DNA of 64,000 bases, taken from the NCBI GenBank assembly GCA_003970805.2, contig CP051152.1, forward strand, positions 124,001 through 188,000. Direction: 5' to 3'. The notes below the pieces were generated by a model. That model saw nothing but the letters and a program-made list of their open reading frames with translations. It did not search any database and was not told the DNA's origin. The translations under genes and the position numbers were made by a program. The DNA is from Undibacterium piscinae. GTDB taxonomy: Bacteria; Pseudomonadota; Gammaproteobacteria; Burkholderiales; Burkholderiaceae_D. This document shows positions 52,298 through 60,649 of this stretch, in pieces (the first letter of the stretch is position 1; each line of letters starts with the position of its first letter).

Positions 52298-52955
52298 AGG
52301 TAGTGATCTCTGGGTTGGCGCTGTACATTGATGACAGCCGGGCTAGCGGAATCGTCAAAGGCGTATGCCCTGGCGCACCACGCCGCTTGATGATTTCTAC
52401 CTGCAAACCCACGGCTGAACTCTTCAGCTTGAGGCGTAAGGGGGCGGGGGAGGGGTTAAACGCCTGTTGCAACGGGCGTATTACGGCAAATAGCGTGTTA
52501 CCGCTCTGTGCCGCCAGATGCAGGCGACGCAGGTTTTCCGTTTTTATTTGATTTGGCCAAAACAACAGGGCGGCGCAACTGCCGCTGCGCAGAATTTGTT
52601 CGGCGGCCCATAGCGCATCGGCATGTTTGCTGCAGCGTAGCCACAACAGGCGCGAAAGATCCATGCCTAGTTCTGCCAGCGCCAACGCTTGCGGTTGATA
52701 GGGGGCTTGCAGAAAAATAATCTGGCCGCCCGTCAAATTGGCTAATGCCGGTTGTAGCAGGCGCAACTCTGCCGTGCCCTGATGCTGAATCAGGATTTCG
52801 GTGAGCGCTCCACCGGGCCAACCGGCCCCCGGCAATTCTGCCGCCAGTGCCGGATAGCCACAAGCCAGATAGTCGCCGACACCGCGTGCCAATTGTGAGG
52901 CACGCCATAACGATGGATGAATACTCTCTGGTGTCGGGGATGAGTTGGATTTCAT
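52152..52955 (-). CDS. imuA: ImuA, SOS translesion synthesis-associated RecA-like protein
   Basis: A 267-residue protein: SLWRASQLARG, LPGAGWPGGALTEILIQHQG, and ALALAELGMDLSRLLWLRC match the ImuA (SulA/RecA-like) family of Burkholderiales. The C-terminal 50 residues, Ser/Thr-rich, overlap imuB. Family knowledge: ImuA inhibits or modulates RecA and is needed for ImuB-DnaE2 mutagenesis. The ATG at 52955 lies 21 nt after a LexA box that overlaps the promoter, so it is the first gene of an SOS operon. Confidence 0.9.
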   Translation of the reverse strand: MKSNSSPTPESIHPSLWRASQLARGVGDYLACGYPALAAELPGAGWPGGALTEILIQHQGTAELRLLQPALANLTGGQIIFLQAPYQPQALALAELGMDLSRLLWLRCSKHADALWAAEQILRSGSCAALLFWPNQIKTENLRRLHLAAQSGNTLFAVIRPLQQAFNPSPAPLRLKLKSSAVGLQVEIIKRRGAPGHTPLTIPLARLSSMYSANPEITTYDYAARPLSEDSEAHDSSPAGKTSTGKPVAGRTSASTSYRSISAELAG

Positions 52956-52976
52956 AGATTGCGGAATAAAAAAAAC

Positions 52977-52996
52977 TACTGTATATAAAATCAGTA
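52977..52996. promoter_or_regulatory. LexA (SOS) box 1, imuA promoter
   Basis: TACTGTATATAAAATCAGTA fits CTG-N10-CAG and matches the 20-nt E. coli consensus at 17 positions. It lies 21 nt upstream of the imuA start. Confidence 0.88.
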
Positions 52997-53021
52997 TAAT
53001 CGCTTATTCAGGGAAATTCAA
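52993..53021 (-). promoter_or_regulatory. imuA-imuB-dnaE2 promoter
   Basis: On the minus strand TTGAAT (53021-53016) and TATACT (52998-52993) are separated by 17 nt. The -10 element overlaps the LexA box, an arrangement that lets the repressor block polymerase directly. Confidence 0.8.
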
Positions 53022-53062
53022 TTTTGTTGTAAAAGCCACGCGAAATAGCTGAAAAATCCAAC

Positions 53063-53082
53063 TACTGATTGCATATACAGTA
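53063..53082. promoter_or_regulatory. LexA (SOS) box 2, facing the small plus-strand gene
   Basis: TACTGATTGCATATACAGTA also fits CTG-N10-CAG with flanking TA on both sides. On the plus strand TTGCAT (53069-53074) inside it and TAAAGT (53091-53096) with 16-nt spacing could be a promoter for the gene at 53186. Confidence 0.78.
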
Positions 53083-53185
53083 GTTTCTGTTAAAGTGTGA
53101 AACATGCAGTACCGCTAGTAATTCATTCATTTACCGAGTTTTCAGAATTTTTGAGACTCCTGAAGTCAACCAGACGGAGATAACC

Positions 53186-53413
53186 ATGACTAACCTTGAA
53201 CAATCTTTCGATGCACGTTTCAGCCTGCAATTTGCGCCTAGGTCTTTTTTGATGCGCCTGGGTAGCCGTGAAATTTTTGTTTGTATGGATTTTCGACGAC
53301 GCAACTATCGCGTCAATCCTGTCATGGAATGCTCTACCGGCGTACAAGCCGGGCATCTGGAAATTTTGGTATTGCGCAAATGGCTGGTGATCTTATCTAA
53401 GGCCAAGTGGTAA
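53186..53413 (+). CDS. Small basic protein of unknown function, divergent from imuA, candidate SOS gene
   Basis: A 75-residue protein starting MTNLEQSFDARFSLQFAP, with about 12 Arg/Lys against 6 Asp/Glu, a basic patch MDFRRRNYRV in the middle, and a hydrophobic end LEILVLRKWLVIL. No signal peptide and no family that I recognise. The ATG has a good ribosome site (ACGGAGATAACC). It lies 104 nt after LexA box 2 and is divergent from imuA. The promoter, ribosome site and position make it likely to be real, but function cannot be read from the sequence. Confidence 0.6.
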   Translation: MTNLEQSFDARFSLQFAPRSFLMRLGSREIFVCMDFRRRNYRVNPVMECSTGVQAGHLEILVLRKWLVILSKAKW

Positions 53414-53769
53414 TTGCTCTGAAGTGGTGATTGGGCTGAGTTGCAGTTACTCAGATTTGCTCAGATTTTTGCTGAGCCTGACGAAAAACATGGTCCACCA
53501 AAAACACGCAAGAACTCGAAACACACGAACGGCACGAATCAAGAATTGCCCAGCTTTATGGCGGGGCGGTTCAAAATGCAGCTTTCGGATATTGTTTCCC
53601 CTATTCCTGTTATTCGCATGTTTCGCCGACAGAATAAATGCTTTTTTAATTTTCTGTCGTTTGATGTAATTGCCTTGGCGGATCGCCAATGAACTAGCGG
53701 GGGGCGTGCTTTTTGTAGGAAGGTTTGGCGGGACTATGCTGGCGCTGCTAGTGCAAAACACTCTCACCC
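53414..53769. other. Gene-free region with a low-complexity CACGAA-rich stretch
   Basis: Several overlapping frames of 80-106 codons exist on both strands, none convincing. The stretch 53491-53545 is rich in CACGAA/AAACAC units and resembles low-complexity intergenic sequence. The PPTase gene ends at 53770. Confidence 0.5.
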
Positions 53770-54390
53770 TTAGTTCGGGTTCACTGAATCTGAGATGGCA
53801 AGCGCCCCCGCATATCCCTCAGGCAAATCGAGTTCGCTGAATGTGCATCCGCTTAGCTCGCGTTCGAGTTGTACCGACCATTCGCTCAATGGCAAGCCAC
53901 GGCACTTAAATGTAGCTTCCAGACGTGCCCAATGGGCGGCGAAATAAGGCGCTTGCTGTGCCAGTGGCGCGCTGGCAATAGAGGCGGTGATTTGCTCGCC
54001 CAGGTACAATCCGGCCACGTCTCGCCAGTCCGGCAGATGTGCTATCCGCAGCAAGTCTATTCCTATCGTGGTGGCTGGCCTGCCATCGCAAATCGCGGCG
54101 ATGGATAGACCTGGTTCATGGCTGATCGACAGCGCGATGTGATGACCTGGTATCGCCAGATGTTGTCCCGGCCGCTTGCCGGGCTCATGATCTAACTGTA
54201 TTTGTCCGGCCGGAATATCAAAGTTGTTGCTCAGTAGGTCTGATAATGCCGATCGTATCCGTTGCCTGGTAAATTCGCGGCTGGCAGCTGGCGGGGTTGC
54301 CACACTCACGAGTACTAAGCCATGTTCGGCTAAAGCCTTGAGTGCGGCTACCAGCTTATCTGGCCAAGGGTAAACGGGGAGTCGTGACAT
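53770..54390 (-). CDS. 4'-phosphopantetheinyl transferase superfamily protein
   Basis: A 206-residue Sfp-type enzyme. IALSISHEPG, TTIGIDLLRI (the metal-binding Asp region, here GIDLL) and WARLEATFKCRG (the W-x-x-x-E-A-x-x-K block) are the three family motifs. It transfers phosphopantetheine from CoA to a carrier-domain Ser. It lies 18 nt behind the Pls-like synthetase, whose carrier domain is its obvious substrate; the pair seems to be a self-contained operon. Confidence 0.85.
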   Translation of the reverse strand: MSRLPVYPWPDKLVAALKALAEHGLVLVSVATPPAASREFTRQRIRSALSDLLSNNFDIPAGQIQLDHEPGKRPGQHLAIPGHHIALSISHEPGLSIAAICDGRPATTIGIDLLRIAHLPDWRDVAGLYLGEQITASIASAPLAQQAPYFAAHWARLEATFKCRGLPLSEWSVQLERELSGCTFSELDLPEGYAGALAISDSVNPN

Positions 54391-54408
54391 TGCCTTGCCT
54401 GAATTTGA

Positions 54409-57400
54409 TTAGATGGCGGCAGCCAGCGGCCTAGCTGCCGGGATTGATGGAGTGGCAGTGGCTATGGCGGCCGGGCAACCGCGCCAGCTCGATTTTGCCG
54501 GTATGAATTCGCCTTTCATCACTAGCGTGAGTGCACCGAGTTTGGCATCGTCACCGACTACCGCACTGTATAGCACTGAACTGCGTGGTCCCATATACAC
54601 GCGTTCGCCAATGTTGACGTGGTCGATTTTCATGACGCGGTCTTCGAATAAATGGGTTTGCGGACAAGCCAGCGCATTGATCTCGCTGTAAGCCCCGATG
54701 CTAACGCAATCGAATTCCGTGATGTCAGTGGTATCCATATACACGCCTTTGCCGATTTTGCTGCCGAGTAGATTGAAAGCCAGTGGCAACCACGGCGTAC
54801 CGCGCAGATAGCGCATGAAATTGGGCACGGCAATGCCTTCGTACAGATTGGTAATGGCTTCCGATAGCCAGACAAAGCGGGTCCACATAGGGGAACTACT
54901 TTTTTGGTAGCGTCCCACCAATAGCCACTTCAACGTCAGGACGAAAGCGAAGCAGCCGACACCATAGCCCAGACCCGCCAATACCAGGTAGTACATCACT
55001 TCTGCCCAGCGGTCTTCACCGGCCAGCGGCATCAGATCAAGCACTATGGTATAGCCGACCGAGATCACCATCGCATGCGGTGCGATGATACGGAAAGTCT
55101 CTACCAGGGTGCGGCCTATCCGGCGCCACACCGAAGGCTTGAAAGTCAGTTCTTCAGGGAAGCCCTTGACTTCTTCGCGCGCTGGCAAATGTATCGCCGG
55201 TGAGCCTAGCCAGGTATCGCCTTCACGCATGGTCTGATTGGCGGGGGCGGTACTGTGCACGCCTATCAGTACGTTTTCGGGCAAGATGGTGCCGTCAGGG
55301 ATATACGCGCCGTTACCGACAAAGCTGCGGCGCGAAATGACCGTGGGTTTCATGCTCATCCAGCCGCCGTCTATCTGTTCATCGCCTAGCAGTACCGCAT
55401 CAGCGATGAAGGTTTCATCACCCAGAGTCAGCATATCCGGCACCACGCCGAGCGCAGTCGAGATCTCGGCGCCTTTACCGACCTTGGCGCCGAGCAGGCG
55501 ATACCAAAAAGGTGCATATACGGTAGCGTAGACGCCATGCAAGACATTCAGGCTAGATTCCTGGATTTGGTTCACCAGCCATTTGGCGCAATAGGTATTG
55601 CCATGGATGGAGTAGCTGCCAGGCCTAAGCTTAGGCAACACGCTCCAGCGTATTCCGGCAGACAATAGCGCGGTGCAGATGATGAGTACCGCGGTGGCAG
55701 GGAAGGCCAGTAAAAAATATTTCGCCAGTTGAAACGGAACCGAATTGCCCTGCAACCATGGAAAAGTCTCGACGTTATCGATTAAATCTATGGTGACAAA
55801 GCTAGGAAATACCGGCAGGAAAAACAGCGCAGCAATCAGGGCGCTGCCAAAAATAAAGAACAGCGCTTCGCCGGCCAGGCGCAACTTACTCACTGCCGGA
55901 CGCGCTGCAATCGACGCCGGATCAAATGCGCCTATGTCATGCGCGGGGGAGCCGCGCCAGATACGTTTGGCCGGGATAGCCTGGCCTTCGCTCAGGGCTG
56001 ATTGTCCTTCCAGATGGCCGAAGGCGGCAATCGAGACGCCGCCTTCGAGTACAGCATAAGAACCAACGCAGGCATCGTTACCTATGCTGATCTTACCCAA
56101 ACGCAGCTCGCCACGTTCGATTCTGGCATTTTCAAAGTTACTGGCATTACCTATGCTGACCTGGTCGCCGATCTCCAGCAGATCGGGAGCGCGCAAGGTC
56201 ATGGAGCCGATATTTACATCACGTCCGATTTTCGCACCCAAGGCGCGCAACCACCATACATACAGCGATGAGCCACTCAGCATATACACCGGTGCTGCCT
56301 CTACCAAGCGGTCAGCCAACCACCAGCGATAATAGGTCAGGCCCCAGAGCGGATAGCGCCCGGCTTTCAGACGTCCGACGATCAGCCATTTGCCGGCGAT
56401 GGCGACCACAAATTCCATGAGTGTCAGCAGTAGAAATACGCCTACCGATAAGGCAATTGCGCGCGTAATCGAGTCGTCCGGTTCGCCGGTAAGGAAGTGA
56501 TAGGCGAAAAACGGCGTCAGCCATTGCATCATGCGCATCGCTACCAGCCAGGGAATGGCGATCGCTTGCGCTGCGCCACAGATCCAGCGTTTCAGGCTCG
56601 ATGGCGGGTTCCAGGCTTCCGCGTTTTCCGTGGTGCTGCTCTGGGATTGCGCCAGCACCATAGCAATCTGGCCGACATGTCTGTGCTGATAAATATCACT
56701 GATCTTGAAGTAGGCAAAACGCGGGTCGGCACGCAAGGCTGATACCAGGCGTGCGGCGAGTAAAGAGTGGCCGCCAAGATCGGCAAAGAAATCGAGTTCC
56801 CTGCGTACCGGCTGTCCGGGAAATAAGCCATGCAAGGCGGTGAACAAGACTTCCTCGGCCGGATTGGCCGCGCTATCGGATTCGGCGGAGCTACTCAGTA
56901 CCGTCAATTTGCGAGCCTTGAGATCCTTGCGGTCTATCTTGCCCGAGGTCAGGCGCGGCATTTCCAGCAGGCTTTCAAAACGGCCTGGCACCATGTAGGG
57001 CGGCAACACCGCCGCCAGCGCAGCCCGGAGTGCCGCACTAGATAGCGTGAGATCGGCTTCAGGTACGATGAAAGCGATCAACTGATCGATGCCGTCTTCC
57101 TGGCGCAAGATCACCGCTACTGTGCCTACGCCCGATTGTTTTGCCAGTACTGCCTCGATTTCACCAAGCTCTACGCGGAAACCACGAATTTTTACCTGAT
57201 CGTCGGACCGGCCCAGGCATTGCACGCTGCCATCTGCGGCAATGCGCGCCAGGTCACCGGTGCGATACAGGCGCTGATCGTAGGCGCCGCTGGCCCAGGG
57301 GTTGGCCAAAAATTTTTCTGCCGTCAGGTCGGGGCGCCCCAGATAACCTTCGGCGACACCGGGGCCGGTGATGCACAACTCACCGGTTTCACCGCGCGGC

Positions 57401-58485
57401 AGTAAGCGTAAGCCGTTTTCCACGGCGACATCTATCACCAGTAAGCCGTAATTGGGTAAGGGTTTACCTATCGTGACCGGTTCGTTTAAATGTAATTCGG
57501 CCAGACTGGCCGAGACGGTTGCCTCGGTCGGGCCATAGGTATTGAATAATCGCCGGCCTGGTTTGACCCAGCGTGCCACCAGGCTTTCCGGGCACATCTC
57601 GCCGCCCAGGTTAATGATGCGCAGAGAAGGTACATCACGGCTAAACAAGGCCAGCAGGGTGGGGACCGCATGCAAGACGGTAACCTGATTCTGGTCTAGC
57701 TCATGCGGTAGCGCATCGGGATCCAGCGCCACTTCGCGCGGCGCGATCCACAGGCAGGCACCGGCCAGATAACTGATCCAGATTTCTTCAAACGACATGT
57801 CAAACGCGACCGAGAAGCCCTGATACACGCGGTCTGTGCTGCATACGCCAAGGACGCTGTTTTCGCTACGTAAAAAGTGGCAGATACTGCCTTGGGTAAT
57901 CGCAATGCCCTTGGGTTTTCCGGTTGAGCCGGACGTGTAAATCACATAGGCAGGGTGGCTGGGCAATGCGCCCTGGCGCCGTAGTAAGGGAGCCTCTGCC
58001 GGCAACAGTAAATTCTCAGAAGTCCAGATGCTGCAGGCTAGTGCGCTTAGTGGTGCGGCAAATGCCTGGCAACTGACGATGCCAAAGGCTTGCGCGTCTT
58101 CCAGGCATACCGCGATACGCTCCACCGGAGTATCGGCATCAAATGGCAACCAGGCTGCGCCGGTCTTGGCGATCGCCGCCTGCATGACGAGTAAATCTAT
58201 GCCGCGCGGCAGCCATAAGCCAATAATTTGTCCGGGGCGCACGCCAGCCTTGATCAGTTGTGAGGCGGCGTTATCAGCCCAGGCATTGAGCTGCCCATAG
58301 CTAACTACCGTGTCGCCTAAAATCAGCGCCGGTTGATCCGGTAACCTGGAAGCACTGGCTTCAAGCAAATCGGCCAGCACTTCATGGAGTATGAGTTCCG
58401 GTTGTTGTGCTCCATAAAGAATGTCCGGAGATGCTTGTGCTGTTGTGGTTTGTTCGGGAGTTACGGGAGCGCTGGTGTGAGGCAT
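54409..58485 (-). CDS. Pls/PosA-family non-ribosomal peptide synthetase (A-T-membrane-embedded acyltransferase-like domains)
   Basis: A 1358-residue protein. Residues 35-525 are an adenylation domain: YTSGSTGKPKG, NTYGPTEATV, YRTGDLA, SGKIDRK. Residues 540-615 are a carrier domain with Ser-574 in DLGGHSLLAARL. The rest has about six helices in three pairs (640-702, 872-945, 1135-1190), each pair followed by a left-handed beta-helix domain (735-850, 980-1095, 1215-1340) ending WRGSPA, WLGSPA, WRGCPA. This is the layout of epsilon-poly-lysine synthetase. Read by hand against GrsA, the A-domain pocket is D-M-E-H-N-G-T-V-S-K (Asp-229, Met-230, Glu-233, His-272, Asn-292, Gly-294, Thr-316, Val-324, Ser-325, Lys-516); Asp-229 would hold the substrate amine. 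No condensation or thioesterase domain of the usual type is seen. The product is unknown. Confidence 0.9.
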   Translation of the reverse strand: MPHTSAPVTPEQTTTAQASPDILYGAQQPELILHEVLADLLEASASRLPDQPALILGDTVVSYGQLNAWADNAASQLIKAGVRPGQIIGLWLPRGIDLLVMQAAIAKTGAAWLPFDADTPVERIAVCLEDAQAFGIVSCQAFAAPLSALACSIWTSENLLLPAEAPLLRRQGALPSHPAYVIYTSGSTGKPKGIAITQGSICHFLRSENSVLGVCSTDRVYQGFSVAFDMSFEEIWISYLAGACLWIAPREVALDPDALPHELDQNQVTVLHAVPTLLALFSRDVPSLRIINLGGEMCPESLVARWVKPGRRLFNTYGPTEATVSASLAELHLNEPVTIGKPLPNYGLLVIDVAVENGLRLLPRGETGELCITGPGVAEGYLGRPDLTAEKFLANPWASGAYDQRLYRTGDLARIAADGSVQCLGRSDDQVKIRGFRVELGEIEAVLAKQSGVGTVAVILRQEDGIDQLIAFIVPEADLTLSSAALRAALAAVLPPYMVPGRFESLLEMPRLTSGKIDRKDLKARKLTVLSSSAESDSAANPAEEVLFTALHGLFPGQPVRRELDFFADLGGHSLLAARLVSALRADPRFAYFKISDIYQHRHVGQIAMVLAQSQSSTTENAEAWNPPSSLKRWICGAAQAIAIPWLVAMRMMQWLTPFFAYHFLTGEPDDSITRAIALSVGVFLLLTLMEFVVAIAGKWLIVGRLKAGRYPLWGLTYYRWWLADRLVEAAPVYMLSGSSLYVWWLRALGAKIGRDVNIGSMTLRAPDLLEIGDQVSIGNASNFENARIERGELRLGKISIGNDACVGSYAVLEGGVSIAAFGHLEGQSALSEGQAIPAKRIWRGSPAHDIGAFDPASIAARPAVSKLRLAGEALFFIFGSALIAALFFLPVFPSFVTIDLIDNVETFPWLQGNSVPFQLAKYFLLAFPATAVLIICTALLSAGIRWSVLPKLRPGSYSIHGNTYCAKWLVNQIQESSLNVLHGVYATVYAPFWYRLLGAKVGKGAEISTALGVVPDMLTLGDETFIADAVLLGDEQIDGGWMSMKPTVISRRSFVGNGAYIPDGTILPENVLIGVHSTAPANQTMREGDTWLGSPAIHLPAREEVKGFPEELTFKPSVWRRIGRTLVETFRIIAPHAMVISVGYTIVLDLMPLAGEDRWAEVMYYLVLAGLGYGVGCFAFVLTLKWLLVGRYQKSSSPMWTRFVWLSEAITNLYEGIAVPNFMRYLRGTPWLPLAFNLLGSKIGKGVYMDTTDITEFDCVSIGAYSEINALACPQTHLFEDRVMKIDHVNIGERVYMGPRSSVLYSAVVGDDAKLGALTLVMKGEFIPAKSSWRGCPAAIATATPSIPAARPLAAAI

Positions 58486-58585
58486 AAAAGCAAGCTTGAC
58501 TTGGTAGGTGGTAGCGTATTCAAACGGCGGTGGATGCAGTAGTGATGGCGATGGTTATCTTGTAGTTTCTTTGCTGCCATTTTTC

Positions 58586-58642
58586 GGTGCACTATCAGGT
58601 GCACTAATTAATTGCACTATTAGGGCAATGTCACTTGCACTT
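58586..58642. promoter_or_regulatory. Repeated GGTGCACTA motifs upstream of the Pls-like gene
   Basis: GGTGCACTATCA (58586-58597), GGTGCACTAATTA (58598-58610) and ATTGCACTATTA (58611-58622), followed by looser TTGCACTT copies to 58642. About 100-155 nt before the start at 58485. It could be a row of operator sites or another short intergenic tandem repeat. Confidence 0.55.
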
Positions 58643-58786
58643 GCATCGCTGGTTTTGCAATCTAATTAACTTCTGCCAGTTTATCATTTAGGTTAGCTCA
58701 TGAGTCAAGATTTACACTTTCAAGACAATTTTGATGTGCTGCCAATGTGCAACCCATATACATGGCATGCTTTCTCCACTGTGTAT

Positions 58787-58813
58787 AAAAAAGCCTCCGT
58801 CAATGCGGAGGCT
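58787..58813 (-). terminator. Intrinsic terminator of the FKBP gene
   Basis: AGCCTCCG at 58792-58799 pairs with CGGAGGCT at 58806-58813. On the minus strand the stem is followed by six T residues. It is about 100 nt after the FKBP stop. Confidence 0.88.
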
Positions 58814-58909
58814 CTTTATACTAGGGGCGAGTATCCATCTTTTGTTCAGTAAGGCGCACGCTGGATCTGCGAAAAACTGAGTCTAGATATGGATACTCCC
58901 CTTATTTCA

Positions 58910-59266
58910 TTACACGCCTAACAATTCAACTTCAAAAATCAAAGTGGCGTTCGCAGGGATCACGCCACCGGCGCCACGCGCGCCGTAGCCCAGTGCTGCC
59001 GGGATAGTCAGGACGCGGGTGCCGCCGATTTTCATCCCTTGTACGCCTTCATCCCAGCCCTTGATGACTTGGCCGGCGCCCAATGCGAAAGAGAACGGTG
59101 TGCCGCGGTCTTTGCTGGAATCAAATTTTTTGCCGGCGCTGCCATCGGCGTTTTGCAGCCAGCCTGTGTAATGTACATCGACATTATTGCCAGCCTGAGC
59201 TTGAGCGCCTGTGCCTTCGACTTTATCTTCGTATTGCAAGCCAGATACGGTAGTGATAGTTGCCAT
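58910..59266 (-). CDS. FKBP-type peptidyl-prolyl cis-trans isomerase
   Basis: A 118-residue single-domain FKBP: VDVHYTGWLQNADG, KFDSSKDRGTPFSFALGAGQVIKGWDEGVQGMKIGG and IPAALGYGARGAGGVIPANATLIFEVELL. No signal peptide, so it is cytoplasmic. It catalyses proline isomerisation. It is monocistronic with its own terminator. Confidence 0.95.
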   Translation of the reverse strand: MATITTVSGLQYEDKVEGTGAQAQAGNNVDVHYTGWLQNADGSAGKKFDSSKDRGTPFSFALGAGQVIKGWDEGVQGMKIGGTRVLTIPAALGYGARGAGGVIPANATLIFEVELLGV

Positions 59267-59662
59267 GTTTCTTCCTTATTCGATTAAAAAACTGGCGCAA
59301 TTGTAGACCAAATTGGCGATTTTCCGCCATTCGCGTGTGTAGATTGCTCGTGCATCACCGTATTGTTGGCATTTTCAGGTCAGGCTAAACGCTACTTAGT
59401 GGCTACTTTATTACCGTAGCTACTGATTTGACGCAAAACATTGTTAAAAGGAGAGGGGCTTTTTTTGTATCAGCTCTCGTACTCTGTCTAGGCGCGGTAA
59501 AATACCTACTGTTATGCTTTTTGCTTTGCCTTTGTGTATTGCTTTGTGTATTGCTTTGTGTATTGCTTTGTGTATTGGTAATGCATTGATCATTGATAGC
59601 CGGTATTTTTTACCAGTATTTTATTTTTCTCGTATCCAACATTTTTTAAGCGGTCATCTTTC
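59267..59662. other. Intergenic region with a 12-bp tandem repeat
   Basis: About 395 nt between divergent FKBP and beta-propeller genes. It contains the GCTTTGTGTATT array at 59529-59576. I see no gene. Confidence 0.6.
59529..59576. repeat. 12-bp tandem repeat, four copies
   Basis: CCTTTGTGTATT followed by three exact copies of GCTTTGTGTATT at 59541-59552, 59553-59564 and 59565-59576. It lies 87 nt before the beta-propeller gene. Confidence 0.95.
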
Positions 59663-60637
59663 ATGCAGCTTCGTTTTTGTGGTGTATCTTTAGTCTTGTT
59701 CTCCTTGTTTTCTGTCATTTTTCCGCAGGCTCAGGCTGGTGTGGTGGTGATCCTTAATTCGCGCGACGCTACCGTCAGTTTGCTGGATCAGGAAAGCTAT
59801 AAAGAGCTCGACAAATTCCCTATCGGTAAAGAGCCGCATCATCTGATGGCAACGCCGGATAATAAGTCGCTGATCGTCGCCAATGCCGTCGGTGATGAAC
59901 TGGTGTTTCTTGATCCCAAAACCGGCCAGATCCAAAAGCGCATCAAGGATGTTGCGGATCCTTATCAGATCGGTTTTTCGCCTAACCAGAAATGGTTTAT
60001 CTCGAATTCACTACGCTTGGATCGCGTCGATTTTTACAAATACGACGGCAAAGACTTTACTTTGGCTAATCGCGTTCCCCTGGCAAAACTACCTAGCCAT
60101 ATGGCGTTTGATGCCGCCAGCAGCACCGTTTTCATTACCCAGCAGGGTAGCGACCAAGTGTCGGCGATTGATCTGGCGACCCAGAAAGTCAAGTGGACTA
60201 TTCCCGTCGGCAAACTGCCGGCCGGTATCGTCATGACACCGGATGATAAGCATTTGCTGGTCGGTATCATGGGTAAGGATTACGTCGAAGTCATCGATTG
60301 GCGCACCCAAAAAACCGTCAAGCGCATTACCGCTGGCGCTGGTACGCACAATTTCCGTTCCATGGGTGATAAGCGCCATGTGTTCGTCTCTAACCGCACT
60401 TCCAATACGATCAATATCATCGATCAAGTGACGCTGGAAAACGTCGGCACTATTCCGGTGCCGGGCGGCCCTGATTGTATGGAACTCAGTGCGGATGGCA
60501 AGACCTTGTGGGCGACGCTGCGCTGGATTAAAAAAGTGGCGGTGATTGATGTCGCCAGCAAAAAGGTCATCAAGCTTATTCCGGTAGGCCGCTCGCCGCA
60601 TGGCGTGTATTTCCATGACCGTGCCGCGACCATGTAA
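59663..60637 (+). CDS. Exported YVTN-type beta-propeller protein
   Basis: A 324-residue protein with a signal peptide (LVLFSLFSVIFPQAQA) and repeated blades such as ATVSLLDQESYKELDKFPIG, DQVSAIDLATQKVKWTIPVG and VAVIDVASKKVIKLIPVGRSPHG, each close to the YVTN pattern of about 40 residues. Such proteins form seven-bladed propellers in the periplasm; ligands vary and the role here is unknown. It is the first of four co-directional genes with short gaps. Confidence 0.88.
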   Translation: MQLRFCGVSLVLFSLFSVIFPQAQAGVVVILNSRDATVSLLDQESYKELDKFPIGKEPHHLMATPDNKSLIVANAVGDELVFLDPKTGQIQKRIKDVADPYQIGFSPNQKWFISNSLRLDRVDFYKYDGKDFTLANRVPLAKLPSHMAFDAASSTVFITQQGSDQVSAIDLATQKVKWTIPVGKLPAGIVMTPDDKHLLVGIMGKDYVEVIDWRTQKTVKRITAGAGTHNFRSMGDKRHVFVSNRTSNTINIIDQVTLENVGTIPVPGGPDCMELSADGKTLWATLRWIKKVAVIDVASKKVIKLIPVGRSPHGVYFHDRAATM

Positions 60638-60649
60638 CTCCCGCTAACG

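Noticed and set aside
53424..53767. Overlapping frames of 81-106 codons on both strands
   Set aside because: Built on a low-complexity CACGAA-rich stretch; no conserved features and no clear ribosome site.
58700..58852. 50-codon frame starting MSQDLHFQDNFDVLPM
   Set aside because: It runs through the FKBP terminator hairpin and lacks a ribosome site; probably chance.
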